From assembly GCA_041627895.1 (NCBI GenBank), contig JBFKQC010000022.1:1-50596 (forward strand): DNA of 50,596 bases, in the 5' to 3' direction. Below are positions 1-9,218 of the stretch, piece after piece. Source of the stretch: JBFKQC01 sp041627895 (GTDB lineage Bacteria; Pseudomonadota; Alphaproteobacteria; Rhodobacterales; Rhodobacteraceae). The position numbers were made by a program, and so were the translations under genes. Every line of letters starts with the position of its first letter. The stretch's first letter is position 1. Below the pieces are notes generated by a model, which was not told where the DNA came from, made no database searches, and was given only the letters and a program-made list of their open reading frames with translations.

Positions 1-14
1 CCCCCCCCCCGGAT

Positions 15-35
15 CGGATCGGCAAAGCCGATCCG
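15..35 (-). terminator. Hairpin after the ABC permease gene
   Basis: A 9-bp perfect inverted repeat (CGGATCGGC, loop AAA, GCCGATCCG) lies 8 bp beyond the stop codon of the minus-strand permease gene. No T tract follows on the minus strand, where a run of ten C/G at the window edge is next, so it may be a weak or Rho-assisted terminator. Confidence 0.4.
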
Positions 36-43
36 AAACCCCG

Positions 44-2568
44 CTACTCGCTCGCCCGCAGCACCCGTGCCGGCCGTGCCGCCAGCGGGCGCCAGGCAAA
101 CGCCAGCCCGGCAGCGAGCGTCGTCAGAACGCCGCCCGTGACGATGGCCAGGGCCGAGACCGGCTCGAACCGGAAATCGGTTTCCATCACGAAGGTCGTC
201 ACCCCCCAGCCCGCCAGGCCGCCCGCGGCGATCGCCACCAGCCCGGCGGCCAGCCCGAAGAGCGCCGAGCGCAGCGCGAAGTTCGCCAGCACCGCGGCCC
301 GTGTCGCACCCAGCGTCTTCAGGATCGCCGCCTCGTAGGTCCGCGCGCGTTCGCCCGCGGCCGCCGCACCGATCAGCACGATCAGCCCGGTCACCAGGGT
401 CGCCAGCGCGCCATAGGTCGTGGCCGCGGCGATCCCGGCCAGCACCTCGCTGACCCGCTCGATCGCGTCGCGGACCCGGATCAGCGTGATGTTCGGATAC
501 ACCGCACCAAGATCGCGCAGCAGCTCCGCCTCGCGGTCGACATCGGCATAGATCGTGGCGATATGGGTATGCGGCGCGCCGGCCAGCGCGCCCGGGTTCA
601 GCGACAGCACGAAGCCGATTCCGGCGGTCGAGAAATCCACGTTGCGGAACGACGCGATTTCCGCCTCGATGTCGCGCCCGAGCACGTTGATCGTGATCCG
701 GTCGCGCAACGAAAGCCCCATCTCGGCCGCCTCCTCTGCGGCGAAGCTCACCAGCGGCGGGCCGGCATAATCCTCGGGCCACCACGCGCCCGCGGTGATC
801 TCGGTGCCGGGCGGCGGCAGGGCGGAATAGGTGATGCCGCGGTCGCCATGGATCACCCAGTGGTGGCCCGCGACCTCTTCGGCCGGGCGCCCGTTGATCC
901 GGGTGATCACGCCGCGCAGCATCGGCGCGGTCTCGACCCGTTTCACCCCCGGATCGCCGCCCAGCCGCGCCACGAAGCCGTCGAGCTGGTCGGTCTGGAT
1001 GTCGACCACGAAATAGCTCGGCGCCACCTCGGGCAGGTCGCGCGCGATGGCGCCGCGCAGGTTCGCGTCGATCTGCCCGACCGCCGCCAGCACCGTCAGA
1101 CCCAGCCCCAGCGACAGCACGACCGAGCCTGCCTCGCTGCCCGGCCCGCCCACCGAGCCGAGCGCCATGCGCAGCGCGCTTCTGCCGCGCAGGCGCCGGG
1201 CGCGGGCCAGCCGCCGCGCCAGCCGCCTGAGCGCCCAGGCGACACCCAGCAGCACGACGAAGGCCCAGCCGAGCCCCAGTGCCGACCAGAACGTCAGCCG
1301 CGCCAGCCCCGACAGCCAGGCCGCCGCGCCGACCAGTCCGGCGAGGATCAGCGCCGAGGCGATCACATAGCGCGGCCGCGGCCGGTGCCAGCCCCCGGTC
1401 GCCGCCTCGCGGTACAGCGCCGCCGCGCGCACCTCTTCGGTCCGCGCCAGCGGCCAGAGCGTGAACAGCGCCGCCGCCAGCACGCCGTAGAGCGCCGCCT
1501 CGGCCAGCGGCCTTGCATGCACGCCGAACACCGCCGGCACGGGCAGCCGCGCCTCGATCAGCGGCGCCACCGCCAGCGGCACCAGCGCGCCCAGCGCAAG
1601 GCCCAGCACGACGCCGACCAGCGTCAGCGCGCCGACCTGCAGGGCGTAGGCCAGAAAGATCGTCCGCGTCTCGGCGCCGAGGGTCTTCAGCGTGGCGATC
1701 ACCGCGGTCTTCTCGTCGAGGTAGGCGCGCACCGCCGCCGACACCCCGACCCCGCCCACGGCCAGTCCGGCAAGCCCGACGAGAACCAGGAAACTGCCCA
1801 GCCGCTCGACGAACTCGGCGATGCCCGGCGCGCCGTTGCGCGCATCCCGCCAGCGCATGCCTGCGCCGCTCAGCGCCTCTGCGGCCCTCGCCTCGAGACG
1901 CGACAGGTCGCTGCCGGGCGGCAACCGCATCCGGTAGGCGGATTTATAAAGCGTGCCCGGCGCCAGCAGCCCGGACGCCGCCAGCGCCTCGGTCGCCACC
2001 AGCGTCCGCGGGCCCAGGCCGAACCCGGCGGCCGCGCCGTCCGGTTCGCGTTCCAGCGCCGCCATCAGCACGAAGTCCTGCGTGCCCAGCCGGAATGCAT
2101 GGCCCGCGGCAATCCCGAGCCGCGCGATCAGCACCGGGTCCATGACGGCGCCTGGCCGCCCGCCCTGCCCCGCCAGCGCCTCGGCCAACGGCATCGCGGG
2201 ATCAAGCACGACTTCGCCGTAGAGCGGATACCCCGCGTCCACGCCCTTGACCTGGGTCAGCCCGCGCTCGGTGCGGCCGCCCGCATCGGCCACGGCCATC
2301 GAGCGGAAGTCGACGATCTCGCTGACCGCCTCTGCCGCGCCTTCCATCCAGGCCCGCTCGTCCGGATCGGCGAAGCGGTAGGTCAACTGGATCTCGGCAT
2401 CGCCGCCCAGGATCACCGCGCCCTCGCGGTCCAGCCCCTGCTCGATCGCGGTGCGCACGCTGCCCACCGCGGCGATGGCGGCGACGCCAAGCGCCAGGCA
2501 GGCGAGGAACACGCGGAATCCGCCCAGCCCGCCCCGCAACTCGCGCCGGGCGATGCGGAGAGCGACTT

Positions 2569-2572
<4 letters not shown>
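44..2572 (-). CDS. FtsX-family ABC transporter permease (YbbP-like)
   Basis: An inner-membrane permease of 842 residues with the duplicated FtsX/MacB-type layout. It has an N-terminal membrane helix (about residues 20-40), a large extracytoplasmic region, an FtsX core of three helices (about 255-380), a second set of helices around 400-450, another soluble region, and a C-terminal FtsX core (about 715-835). This matches the E. coli YbbP/LolC-related class, which moves substrates out of or within the envelope without a pore for a periplasmic binding protein. Its start overlaps the stop of the upstream ATPase gene by 4 bp, so the two are translationally coupled. The gene order esterase / ATPase / permease is the same as E. 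coli tesA-ybbA-ybbP. The substrate is unknown. Confidence 0.9.
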
Positions 2573-3262
<690 letters not shown>

Positions 3263-3264
<2 letters not shown>

Positions 3265-3946
3265 GCGGGACGTCCTTCGGCGGGTCAGGTACAGGGCATA
3301 TGGGGCATTGCGGGTCATCCGCAACCTCGGCCTTGCGGTTCTGGTCGCGGCGGGTCCGGCGGCGGCCGGGCCGGTGACGATCGCCGCGCTCGGCGACAGC
3401 CTGACCCAAGGCTACGGGCTGGCGCCGGCCGACGGGCTGGTGCCGCAGTTGCAGGCGTGGCTCGACGCGCGCGGCGCCGGGGCCGAATTGCGGAATGCCG
3501 GCGTGTCCGGCGATACCACGCGCGGCGGGCTCGCGCGGGTCGGCTGGACTCTGACGCCGGAGGTCGACGCGCTGATCGTCGCACTCGGCGGCAACGACAT
3601 GTTGCGCGGCATCGACCCCGCCGAGGCGCGCGCGAACCTCTCGGGCATCCTGACCGCCGCCGGAAAGGCCGGCGTTGCGGTTCTGCTGGTGGGCATGAAG
3701 GCACCTGGCAATTACGGCCCCGACTACAAGCGCGAATTCGACGCGGTCTATCCAGAGCTTGCCCGGGATTTCGGCGTGCTGCACGCCGAGAACCTGCTCG
3801 CGCCGCTGGCCGGGGCCGCAGAGGGCGGCGCGGCGCTGGGTGAGCTGATGCAGCCTGACGGCATCCACCCCAATGCCAGGGGCGTCGCGCTGGTGGTGGA
3901 CGCGCTCGGCCCGCATGTGCTGGAACTGATCGCGCTGGTGGATTGA
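3263..3946 (+). CDS. tesA: SGNH/GDSL arylesterase, TesA-like, exported
   Basis: A multifunctional acyl-CoA thioesterase / esterase of the SGNH hydrolase superfamily. The sequence shows block I (ALGDSLTQGYGL, nucleophile Ser), block III (GGNDMLRG, oxyanion Asn) and block V (DGIHPNARG, Asp-His). The N-terminus is basic then hydrophobic and ends in AAG-P, a plausible signal peptide, so the enzyme should act in the periplasm. Two starts are possible: ATG at 3263, overlapping the divergent ATPase start, or TTG at 3308, which gives a tighter signal peptide (about 20 residues). E. coli has the same divergent tesA-ybbA pair. Real substrates are unknown. Confidence 0.85.
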
Positions 3947-3972
3947 GCGGCCGGGATTTCGCGGAGAACCCG

Positions 3973-4644
3973 CTATCCGATCGACATCGCCAGCACGCGG
4001 CTGATCTCTTTCATCGACCGGCCCGACTGCGCACGCCAGGCGTCGAACGCCGCCTGCACCTTCGCCATCGCGCCCTTCGAGGTCGGCGGCTTGTCGATCA
4101 CCCCTTCGGCGATCAGCCGCGCGACCACGTCGCGGCTTAGAATGAAGCTGTCGAGCCCCATGAACCGCAGCGCATATTGCCCGGTCGTGCCGCCAAGCCG
4201 CGAACCCTCCTTCTTCAAGAGCGCCAGCAAGCCGACGTAATCCTCGGCCGGCCAATGCGCGAACACGTGCCCCGCCGAATGCCCGGACCGCCTGGCAAGG
4301 TCCTGAAGAAACGCGGCATTGTCGCGTACCGACTGGATCTTGGCGCCGTGGCGCACGATCCGGGTGTCCTGGATCAGCTCGTCGAACCAGGCGTCGTCCA
4401 TCATCGCGCATTTGCCCACGTCGAAGCCGTGGAACGCCTCTTCGAAGCCCGGCCACTTGTTTTCGATGACCTTCCAGTTGAAGCCCGCGCTGAACACGTT
4501 CCTGGAAAACTGCGACAACCATCGGTCGTCGGGGATCGCGGCCAGCGTGTCGCGGTCGAGCGGCGGTTCCAGCCCGGCCTCCAGCGCCGCGCGCCCGCCA
4601 TGCCTTTCGGCTGCGATATCAAGGATTTCGTCAAAGCTGCGCAT
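3973..4644 (-). CDS. tag: DNA-3-methyladenine glycosylase I-like protein
   Basis: A 223-residue protein resembling Tag of the helix-hairpin-helix base-excision glycosylases, which remove 3-methyladenine from alkylated DNA. The best marker is the segment FSAGFNWKVIENKWPGFEEAF, limited here to its core: the family's aromatic-rich alkyl-base pocket followed by W-x-x-F-x-x-AF and a D-V-x-K-x-A stretch. It ends 57 bp downstream of ccoS on the same strand and faces tesA tail to tail. It is slightly longer than typical Tag (about 190 residues) and lacks the clear C-terminal Cys/His zinc snap, so it belongs to a divergent branch common in alphaproteobacteria. The activity is inferred. Confidence 0.8.
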   Translation of the reverse strand: MRSFDEILDIAAERHGGRAALEAGLEPPLDRDTLAAIPDDRWLSQFSRNVFSAGFNWKVIENKWPGFEEAFHGFDVGKCAMMDDAWFDELIQDTRIVRHGAKIQSVRDNAAFLQDLARRSGHSAGHVFAHWPAEDYVGLLALLKKEGSRLGGTTGQYALRFMGLDSFILSRDVVARLIAEGVIDKPPTSKGAMAKVQAAFDAWRAQSGRSMKEISRVLAMSIG

Positions 4645-4701
4645 CCCGGCCTCCCGTCATTCGGCAAACCCTAGCAGATACCGGCGCGGTCCGTGCCACG
4701 A

Positions 4702-4860
4702 TCATGCGGGCGGCGCGTCGTCGTAATCGTCCATCAGGATGCGCCGGGCGTCGCCCTCGGGGTCGTCGTACTGCTTCGATTTCAGCGTCCAGAAGAAGGC
4801 GGCAAGGCCCAGCCCGCCGAGGAACAGCGAAATCGGGATCAGAAAGACAAGCACTTCCAT
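4702..4860 (-). CDS. ccoS: cbb3 oxidase maturation protein CcoS
   Basis: A 52-residue protein with a single N-terminal membrane helix (MEVLVFLIPISLFLGGLG) followed by FFWTLKSKQYDDPEGDARRILMDD in pieces. The aromatic-W-(S/K)-QYDD-x-G-DA-RIL pattern is the CcoS hallmark. CcoS is needed to put heme and copper cofactors into the cbb3-type cytochrome oxidase. It is the last gene of ccoGHIS and starts 4 bp after the ccoI stop codon, so it is probably translationally coupled. It is easily missed because of its size. Confidence 0.93.
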   Translation of the reverse strand: MEVLVFLIPISLFLGGLGLAAFFWTLKSKQYDDPEGDARRILMDDYDDAPPA

Positions 4861-4864
4861 AGGC

Positions 4865-7054
4865 TTACCTCAGGCGCAGCGCATTGAGCGTGACCGAGAC
4901 CGACGAGGTGGACATTGCCAGCGCGGCGGCGAGCGGGGTGGCGAAGCCCGCCAGCGCCACCGGGATCGCAACGGCGTTGTAAAGCGCCGCGATGGCGAAG
5001 TTCTCGACAATCCGGCGGGTCGCCGAGCGTGCGGTGGCCACGGCCTCGGGGATCGGCGCCAGCGATTGCCCCAGCAGCACGACGTCGGCGACGACCCGCG
5101 TCGCTTCGAGCGCCGAGGCGGGCGAGATCGAGGCATGGGCGGCGGCCAGCGCCGCGGTGTCGTTCAGCCCGTCGCCGACCATCAGCACACGCCGCCCGGC
5201 GTCTTTCAGGCGATTGACATGATTGACCTTTTCGTCCGGCAGCATGCCCGCCTCGAAGGCGTCGATCCCGACCCGCGCGGCGATGTCGGCCACGGCCGCC
5301 GGGTGGTCGCCGGACAGCAGAATCACCGATTTCCCCTGCGCCTTCAGCGCCGCGACGGCCTCGGCCGCGCCGTGGCGCAGGCTGTCGGTAAAGCGGAAGG
5401 CGACCGTCCGGTCGCCGAGGCTCAGATAGGTGGCGGTGCCCTCCACCGGCTCCGCGCCGACCCAGCCCGCGCGGCCCAGCCGGACGGTCCGACCGCGCCA
5501 CGTCGCCTCGACCCCGCAGCCCGGGATTTCGCGCGGATTTTCCACGTCGGTATCACGTCGGTATTGCGTCGGTATCGCGTCGGTGGAAATCGCCGCCAGC
5601 GCCGCGGCCAGCGGATGCGACGACCCGCGCCCCAGCGCAGCGGCCAGCGCCAGATCCGCCGGGTCGTGGCCACCGGGTTCGGCCAGTTGCGGGCGCCCTT
5701 CGGTCAGCGTGCCGGTCTTGTCGAAGACCACCGTGTCGATCTCGGCCAGCCGTTCGAGCGCGGTGGCGCTCTTGATCAGCAGCCCCCGGCGGAACAGCCG
5801 CCCGCTGGCCGCCGTCGTGACCGCCGGCACCGCGAGGCCCAGGGCGCAGGGGCAGGTGATGATCAGCGTGGCCACCGCGATGTTCAGCGACAGCCGCACG
5901 TCGCCGCTGCCCCAGACCCAGCCCGCGAAGGCGGCCAGCGCCAGCAGGTGCACCACCGGCGCATAGACCCGCGCCGCCCGGTCGGCGAGCGAGGTATAGC
6001 GGTTCCGCGTGGTCTCGGCGACCGCGACCAGATCGGCAAGCCGGTGCAGCGTGCTGTCCTCGCCCGCCGCCGTGACCCGCACGGCCAGCGCGCCGGTCAG
6101 GTTGACCTCGCCGGCGCTGACCCGTGTTTCGGGGCCGGCGGCGACCGGCAGGCTTTCGCCGGTCAGCAACGAGCGGTCGATCTCGCTTGTCCCCTCCTCG
6201 ATCACGCCGTCGACCGGCACCCGGCCGCCCGGCAGAACGCGCACCAGATCGCCGGGCACCAACTCGGCAACCGGGGTCAGCGCCTCGGACCCGCCGGCCA
6301 CCTTCAGCGCGCGTGGCACTTCCAGCGCGGCCAGTTCGCCGGCGGCGGACCGCGCCAGGCTGCGGGTGCGGTGGTCGAGATAGCGCCCGGCGAGCAGGAA
6401 GAAGGTCAGCGACAGCGCCGCATCGAAATAGGCATGCGCGCCCGATTGCGCGGTCTCGTAGACCGACATCCCGGCGGCCAGCAGGATCGCCAGCGAGATC
6501 GGCACATCCATGTTCAGCCGCGCCGCCCGGAGCGCGCCCCAGGCGCTGCGAAAGAACGGCTGCGCCGAAAACGCGATCGTCGGGATCGCGATCGTGGCGC
6601 TGATCCAGTGGAACAGGTCCCGCGTCGCATCCGTGGCGCCGGACCAGACCGCCACCGACAAGAGCATCACGTTCATCATCGCGAAGCCCGCAACGCCGAG
6701 CCGCATCAACAGCCCGCGGCCAACCGGGTCGGTCTGCGTGGCGGCCAGCGTGTCCGGGTCCAGTTCGTGCGCCGCCCAGCCCTGCGCGGTCAGCCGCTCG
6801 GCCAGCGCCGCGGCCGCGGTTCCCGGGGCGGCAGCGATCGTCGCACGCCGGAGCGTCAGGTTGACCCGCGCCGACCGGACCTCTGGCATCGCGGCCAGCG
6901 CCCGCTCGACGCCCGAGATGCAGGCGGCGCAATGGATTTCCGGCAGCGACAACAGCAGCGTGTCGCCGCCGGCCGCCGCGGTCCCTGCGGCCGACGTGGC
7001 GGCCGGGGCCGCGACGCAGGCCGGGCAGGCCGATATCCGCGCCTCGGCGGTCAC
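4865..7054 (-). CDS. ccoI: Copper-exporting P1B-type ATPase CcoI
   Basis: A 729-residue membrane ATPase that supplies copper for the CuB centre of cbb3 oxidase. In order: an N-terminal CPAC motif (residues 10-13), a heavy-metal-associated domain with CAAC (42-45), membrane helices, the TGES loop (298-301), the CPC ion site (401-403), the phosphorylated DKTGT (445-449), an HP motif (480-481) and the GDGLND hinge. The GTG start overlaps the ccoH stop (GTGA). The oddity is at residues 490-504, between the HP motif and the next N-domain strand: this stretch is encoded by a 45-bp tandem-unit element also found outside genes in this window. It keeps the frame and adds about 15 residues. Confidence 0.95.
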   Translation of the reverse strand: MTAEARISACPACVAAPAATSAAGTAAAGGDTLLLSLPEIHCAACISGVERALAAMPEVRSARVNLTLRRATIAAAPGTAAAALAERLTAQGWAAHELDPDTLAATQTDPVGRGLLMRLGVAGFAMMNVMLLSVAVWSGATDATRDLFHWISATIAIPTIAFSAQPFFRSAWGALRAARLNMDVPISLAILLAAGMSVYETAQSGAHAYFDAALSLTFFLLAGRYLDHRTRSLARSAAGELAALEVPRALKVAGGSEALTPVAELVPGDLVRVLPGGRVPVDGVIEEGTSEIDRSLLTGESLPVAAGPETRVSAGEVNLTGALAVRVTAAGEDSTLHRLADLVAVAETTRNRYTSLADRAARVYAPVVHLLALAAFAGWVWGSGDVRLSLNIAVATLIITCPCALGLAVPAVTTAASGRLFRRGLLIKSATALERLAEIDTVVFDKTGTLTEGRPQLAEPGGHDPADLALAAALGRGSSHPLAAALAAISTDAIPTQYRRDTDVENPREIPGCGVEATWRGRTVRLGRAGWVGAEPVEGTATYLSLGDRTVAFRFTDSLRHGAAEAVAALKAQGKSVILLSGDHPAAVADIAARVGIDAFEAGMLPDEKVNHVNRLKDAGRRVLMVGDGLNDTAALAAAHASISPASALEATRVVADVVLLGQSLAPIPEAVATARSATRRIVENFAIAALYNAVAIPVALAGFATPLAAALAMSTSSVSVTLNALRLR
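5542..5586 (+). repeat. 45-bp element with 11-bp period, copy 1 (inside ccoI)
   Basis: Four units of CGTCGGT spaced exactly 11 bp apart; the first three continue with AT plus two variable bases. The element opens with CCAC and closes with GTGG; the wider flanks extend the inverted ends to TTTCCAC / GTGGAAA at 5539-5589. On the minus strand it is read as 15 codons within ccoI without a stop. It has the same length and pattern as the copies at 9174 and, in inverse orientation, 45149. Confidence 0.85.
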
Positions 7055-7515
7055 GCCGGATCGTCCACGTAGATCACCACGCGCTGGCGGAACTCGGTGC
7101 CGTCCGCGGCGGTCGCCACCAGGCGCAGGTTCCAGTTGCCGGGCGCCAGATCGGCGGCGGCGACATGCGCGGCGCCGTCGAACGCGAAATCCGGGGCCGT
7201 GTCCTCGCCGACATGGGTCGCGCGGCCGAGCGTCGCGGCAAGCGTCGCGGGTTCCACCGGGCGGCCGTCGGCATCGGTGATCGTCAGCCGCAACTTGCCC
7301 GCCTCGACCTCTGCGGCGACCTGCCAGCCCAGCGCCACCTGCGCGGCGCGGTCGGCGTCGAATTTCTGGCTGGCCACGTAGCTGTTCTTCGTCTCCAGCC
7401 CCGGGAAGGTGCCGACGGCCAGAACCGCCATCGTGACGTTGACCGCGATGATCACGCCGAATGCGGCGGCGGTGATCACAAAGACCTTGCGGCCGGTCAG
7501 AGGTGCCCCGTTCAT
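7051..7515 (-). CDS. ccoH: cbb3 oxidase assembly protein CcoH (FixH family)
   Basis: A 154-residue protein with a single transmembrane helix (about residues 10-33, KVFVITAAAFGVIIAVNVTM) and a periplasmic FixH domain. It contains the typical F-P-G-L-E-x-K-N-S-Y-x-x-S-x-x-(F/Y)-(N/D) stretch and an immunoglobulin-like fold rich in strands. CcoH interacts with the oxidase and its CcoP subunit during assembly. The start overlaps the ccoG stop (ATGA) and the stop overlaps the ccoI GTG, so the whole ccoGHIS run is translationally coupled. Confidence 0.93.
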   Translation of the reverse strand: MNGAPLTGRKVFVITAAAFGVIIAVNVTMAVLAVGTFPGLETKNSYVASQKFDADRAAQVALGWQVAAEVEAGKLRLTITDADGRPVEPATLAATLGRATHVGEDTAPDFAFDGAAHVAAADLAPGNWNLRLVATAADGTEFRQRVVIYVDDPA

Positions 7516-9050
7516 TGGCCTGCTCCGTTGAAGACGCTGTCCTTGTGCACCCTATCACCATTCGTCAGATCCTCGACCCAGAACCGGACATCGGTGCGTT
7601 CGGCGCCCGCCGGGTCCGTGTCCTTCGACGCCATCACGTAGACCCGTTGCAGGCGGGTCTCGTCGGCGGGCACGGTGACCGCCTCGTAGGGCGAGCCTTC
7701 GACTTCCAGCCGCAGCGCCGGGTCGCCCCCGACCGTGATGCGGAACGGGCGATCCTCGCCGTGCTTGTTTCTGAGCCGCAGGTCGTAGGCGTTGCGGATC
7801 GAGCCGTCCGACATCGTCACGTAGACCGGGTTGCGGATCGGCGCGACGGTGACGTCGATCTCGGTGCGGATGAAAAGCGCGATCAGCAGCCCGACGCCGA
7901 CCAGCGACCAGAGCGTCGTGTAAAGGATCGTTCGCGGGCGCAGGATGTGCCTGATCACCGGCTTCGTCGGCTGCCCGGCGCGTTCGCGGTTCTCGTCGGT
8001 CAGCGCCAGATAGTCGATCAGGCCGCGCGGCTTGCCGATCCGGTCCATCACGTCGTCGCAGGCGTCGATGCACAGGCCGCAGGTGATGCAGGCCATCTGC
8101 TGGCCGTCGCGGATGTCGATTCCCATCGGGCAGACGTTGACGCAGGCGTTGCAGTCGATGCAGTCGCCGTATCCGTCCTTGTCGGGGATCGGCCCGCCGA
8201 TGCCCGAGGACCGCCCCGGCACCGGCATGACCGGCGACCGTCCGCCGTGCTTGTCGCCGGCGGCATAGGCGTCGGCCTGCGCCCTTTCGGCGATTTCGCG
8301 GCGCCGCTTGCCCTTGCCGCGCGGCTCGCCCCGCCATTCGCGGTAGGCGATGGTGATCGTGTCCTCGTCCATCATCGCCGCCTGAATCCGCGGCCAGGGG
8401 CACATGTAGATGCAGACCTGCTCGCGCGCGAAGCCGCCGAACAGCACCGTCGTCGCCGTCAGGATCGCCATCGTCGTGTAGGCGACCGGATGCGCCTGCC
8501 CGGTCACCAGGTCGACGGCCAGGGTCGGCGCGTCGGTGAAGTAGAACACCCAGGCGCCGCCGGTCGCCAGGCCGATCAGCGCCCAGATCGCCCACTTGGT
8601 CGCGCGCAGCCGCCATTTCTGGAAATTCCAGTCCTGTTTCCACAGCCTTACACGCGCATTGCGGTCGCCCTCGATCCAGCGTTCGGTGAGGATGAACAGG
8701 TCCGTCCAGACGGTCTGGGGGCAGGCATAGCCGCACCAGACCCGGCCCAGCGCGGAGGTCAAGAGAAACAGGCCGAGCCCCGCCATGATCAGAAGTCCGG
8801 CGATGAAGTAGAACTCGTGCGGCCAAATTTCGATCCAGAAGAAGAAGAAGCGGCGCCCGGCCAGGTCGACCAGGATCGCCTGGTCAGGGAGAATGGGGCC
8901 CCGGTCCCAGCGGATCCAGGGAGAAAGGTAGTAGATGCCGAGGGTTACGGCCATGATCGCCCATTTGGCCGTGCGGAAGCGGCCGCTGACGCGGCGCGGA
9001 AAGATCGGCTCGCGGGCGGCATAGAGCGACGGCGATTCCGGCGATGACAT
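7512..9050 (-). CDS. ccoG: Membrane [4Fe-4S] protein CcoG (RdxA/RdxB/FixG)
   Basis: A 512-residue polytopic protein with two ferredoxin-like 4Fe-4S motifs: Cys 297/300/303/307 (CIDCNACVNVCP) and Cys 321/324/327/331 (CITCGLCIDACD). It has further Cys-Pro sites at CGYACP (106-111) and C213/C217 (VCIYMCP), several membrane helices and a C-terminal periplasmic Ig-like domain. CcoG is thought to handle electrons or reduce Cu(II) for cbb3 assembly. I chose the ATG at 9050 (MSSPESPSLYAAREP) because an FNR-type box sits 65 bp upstream and the longer reading frame runs back into the repeat element and the LysR gene. First gene of ccoGHIS. Confidence 0.95.
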   Translation of the reverse strand: MSSPESPSLYAAREPIFPRRVSGRFRTAKWAIMAVTLGIYYLSPWIRWDRGPILPDQAILVDLAGRRFFFFWIEIWPHEFYFIAGLLIMAGLGLFLLTSALGRVWCGYACPQTVWTDLFILTERWIEGDRNARVRLWKQDWNFQKWRLRATKWAIWALIGLATGGAWVFYFTDAPTLAVDLVTGQAHPVAYTTMAILTATTVLFGGFAREQVCIYMCPWPRIQAAMMDEDTITIAYREWRGEPRGKGKRRREIAERAQADAYAAGDKHGGRSPVMPVPGRSSGIGGPIPDKDGYGDCIDCNACVNVCPMGIDIRDGQQMACITCGLCIDACDDVMDRIGKPRGLIDYLALTDENRERAGQPTKPVIRHILRPRTILYTTLWSLVGVGLLIALFIRTEIDVTVAPIRNPVYVTMSDGSIRNAYDLRLRNKHGEDRPFRITVGGDPALRLEVEGSPYEAVTVPADETRLQRVYVMASKDTDPAGAERTDVRFWVEDLTNGDRVHKDSVFNGAGQ

Positions 9051-9114
9051 TGCGCGATTCCGTTCCGGCGATCCTGTTGCAGGCCCTGTTTCGCAGGTGC
9101 AGCGAAACCGCACC

Positions 9115-9128
9115 TTGACCTGAATCAA
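9115..9128 (-). promoter_or_regulatory. FnrL box upstream of ccoG
   Basis: TTGACCTGAATCAA fits the FNR consensus TTGAT-N4-ATCAA with one mismatch. It ends 65 bp before the ccoG start, the usual position for a class II activated promoter, so ccoGHIS is probably induced when oxygen falls. It lies between the ccoG start and the repeat element at 9174. Confidence 0.85.
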
Positions 9129-9173
9129 GTAATTCCCGTGCACCTTTCCGGGTACCGGAATCGGCCCGGAATT

Positions 9174-9218
9174 CCACGTCGGTATAACGTCGGTATTACG
9201 TCGGTATTGCGTCGGTGG
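9174..9218 (+). repeat. 45-bp element with 11-bp period, copy 2 (LysR stop / upstream of ccoG)
   Basis: Four CGTCGGT units at an 11-bp period between CCAC and GTGG, in the same orientation and of the same length as the ccoI copy. Differences are limited to the variable spacer bases (TATAA, TATTA, TATTG). The TAA stop codon of the LysR gene (9196-9198) lies inside the second spacer. The element also sits about 45 bp upstream of the ccoG FNR box. Confidence 0.85.

Noticed and set aside
1..10. Run of ten C at the window start
   Set aside because: It could be a slippery or phase-variable tract, but it is at the edge of the window and no gene context is visible on the left.
5542..5586. The 45-bp element as a CRISPR fragment or a simple microsatellite
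   Set aside because: Units are 7-9 bp with 2-bp spacers, far too small for CRISPR, and the element has fixed length, inverted ends and three separate locations, unlike a local microsatellite.
4739..7072. A 777-codon plus-strand open frame opposite ccoI
   Set aside because: Antisense to a certain P-type ATPase gene, low-complexity Arg/Gly/Gln composition and no RBS or family.
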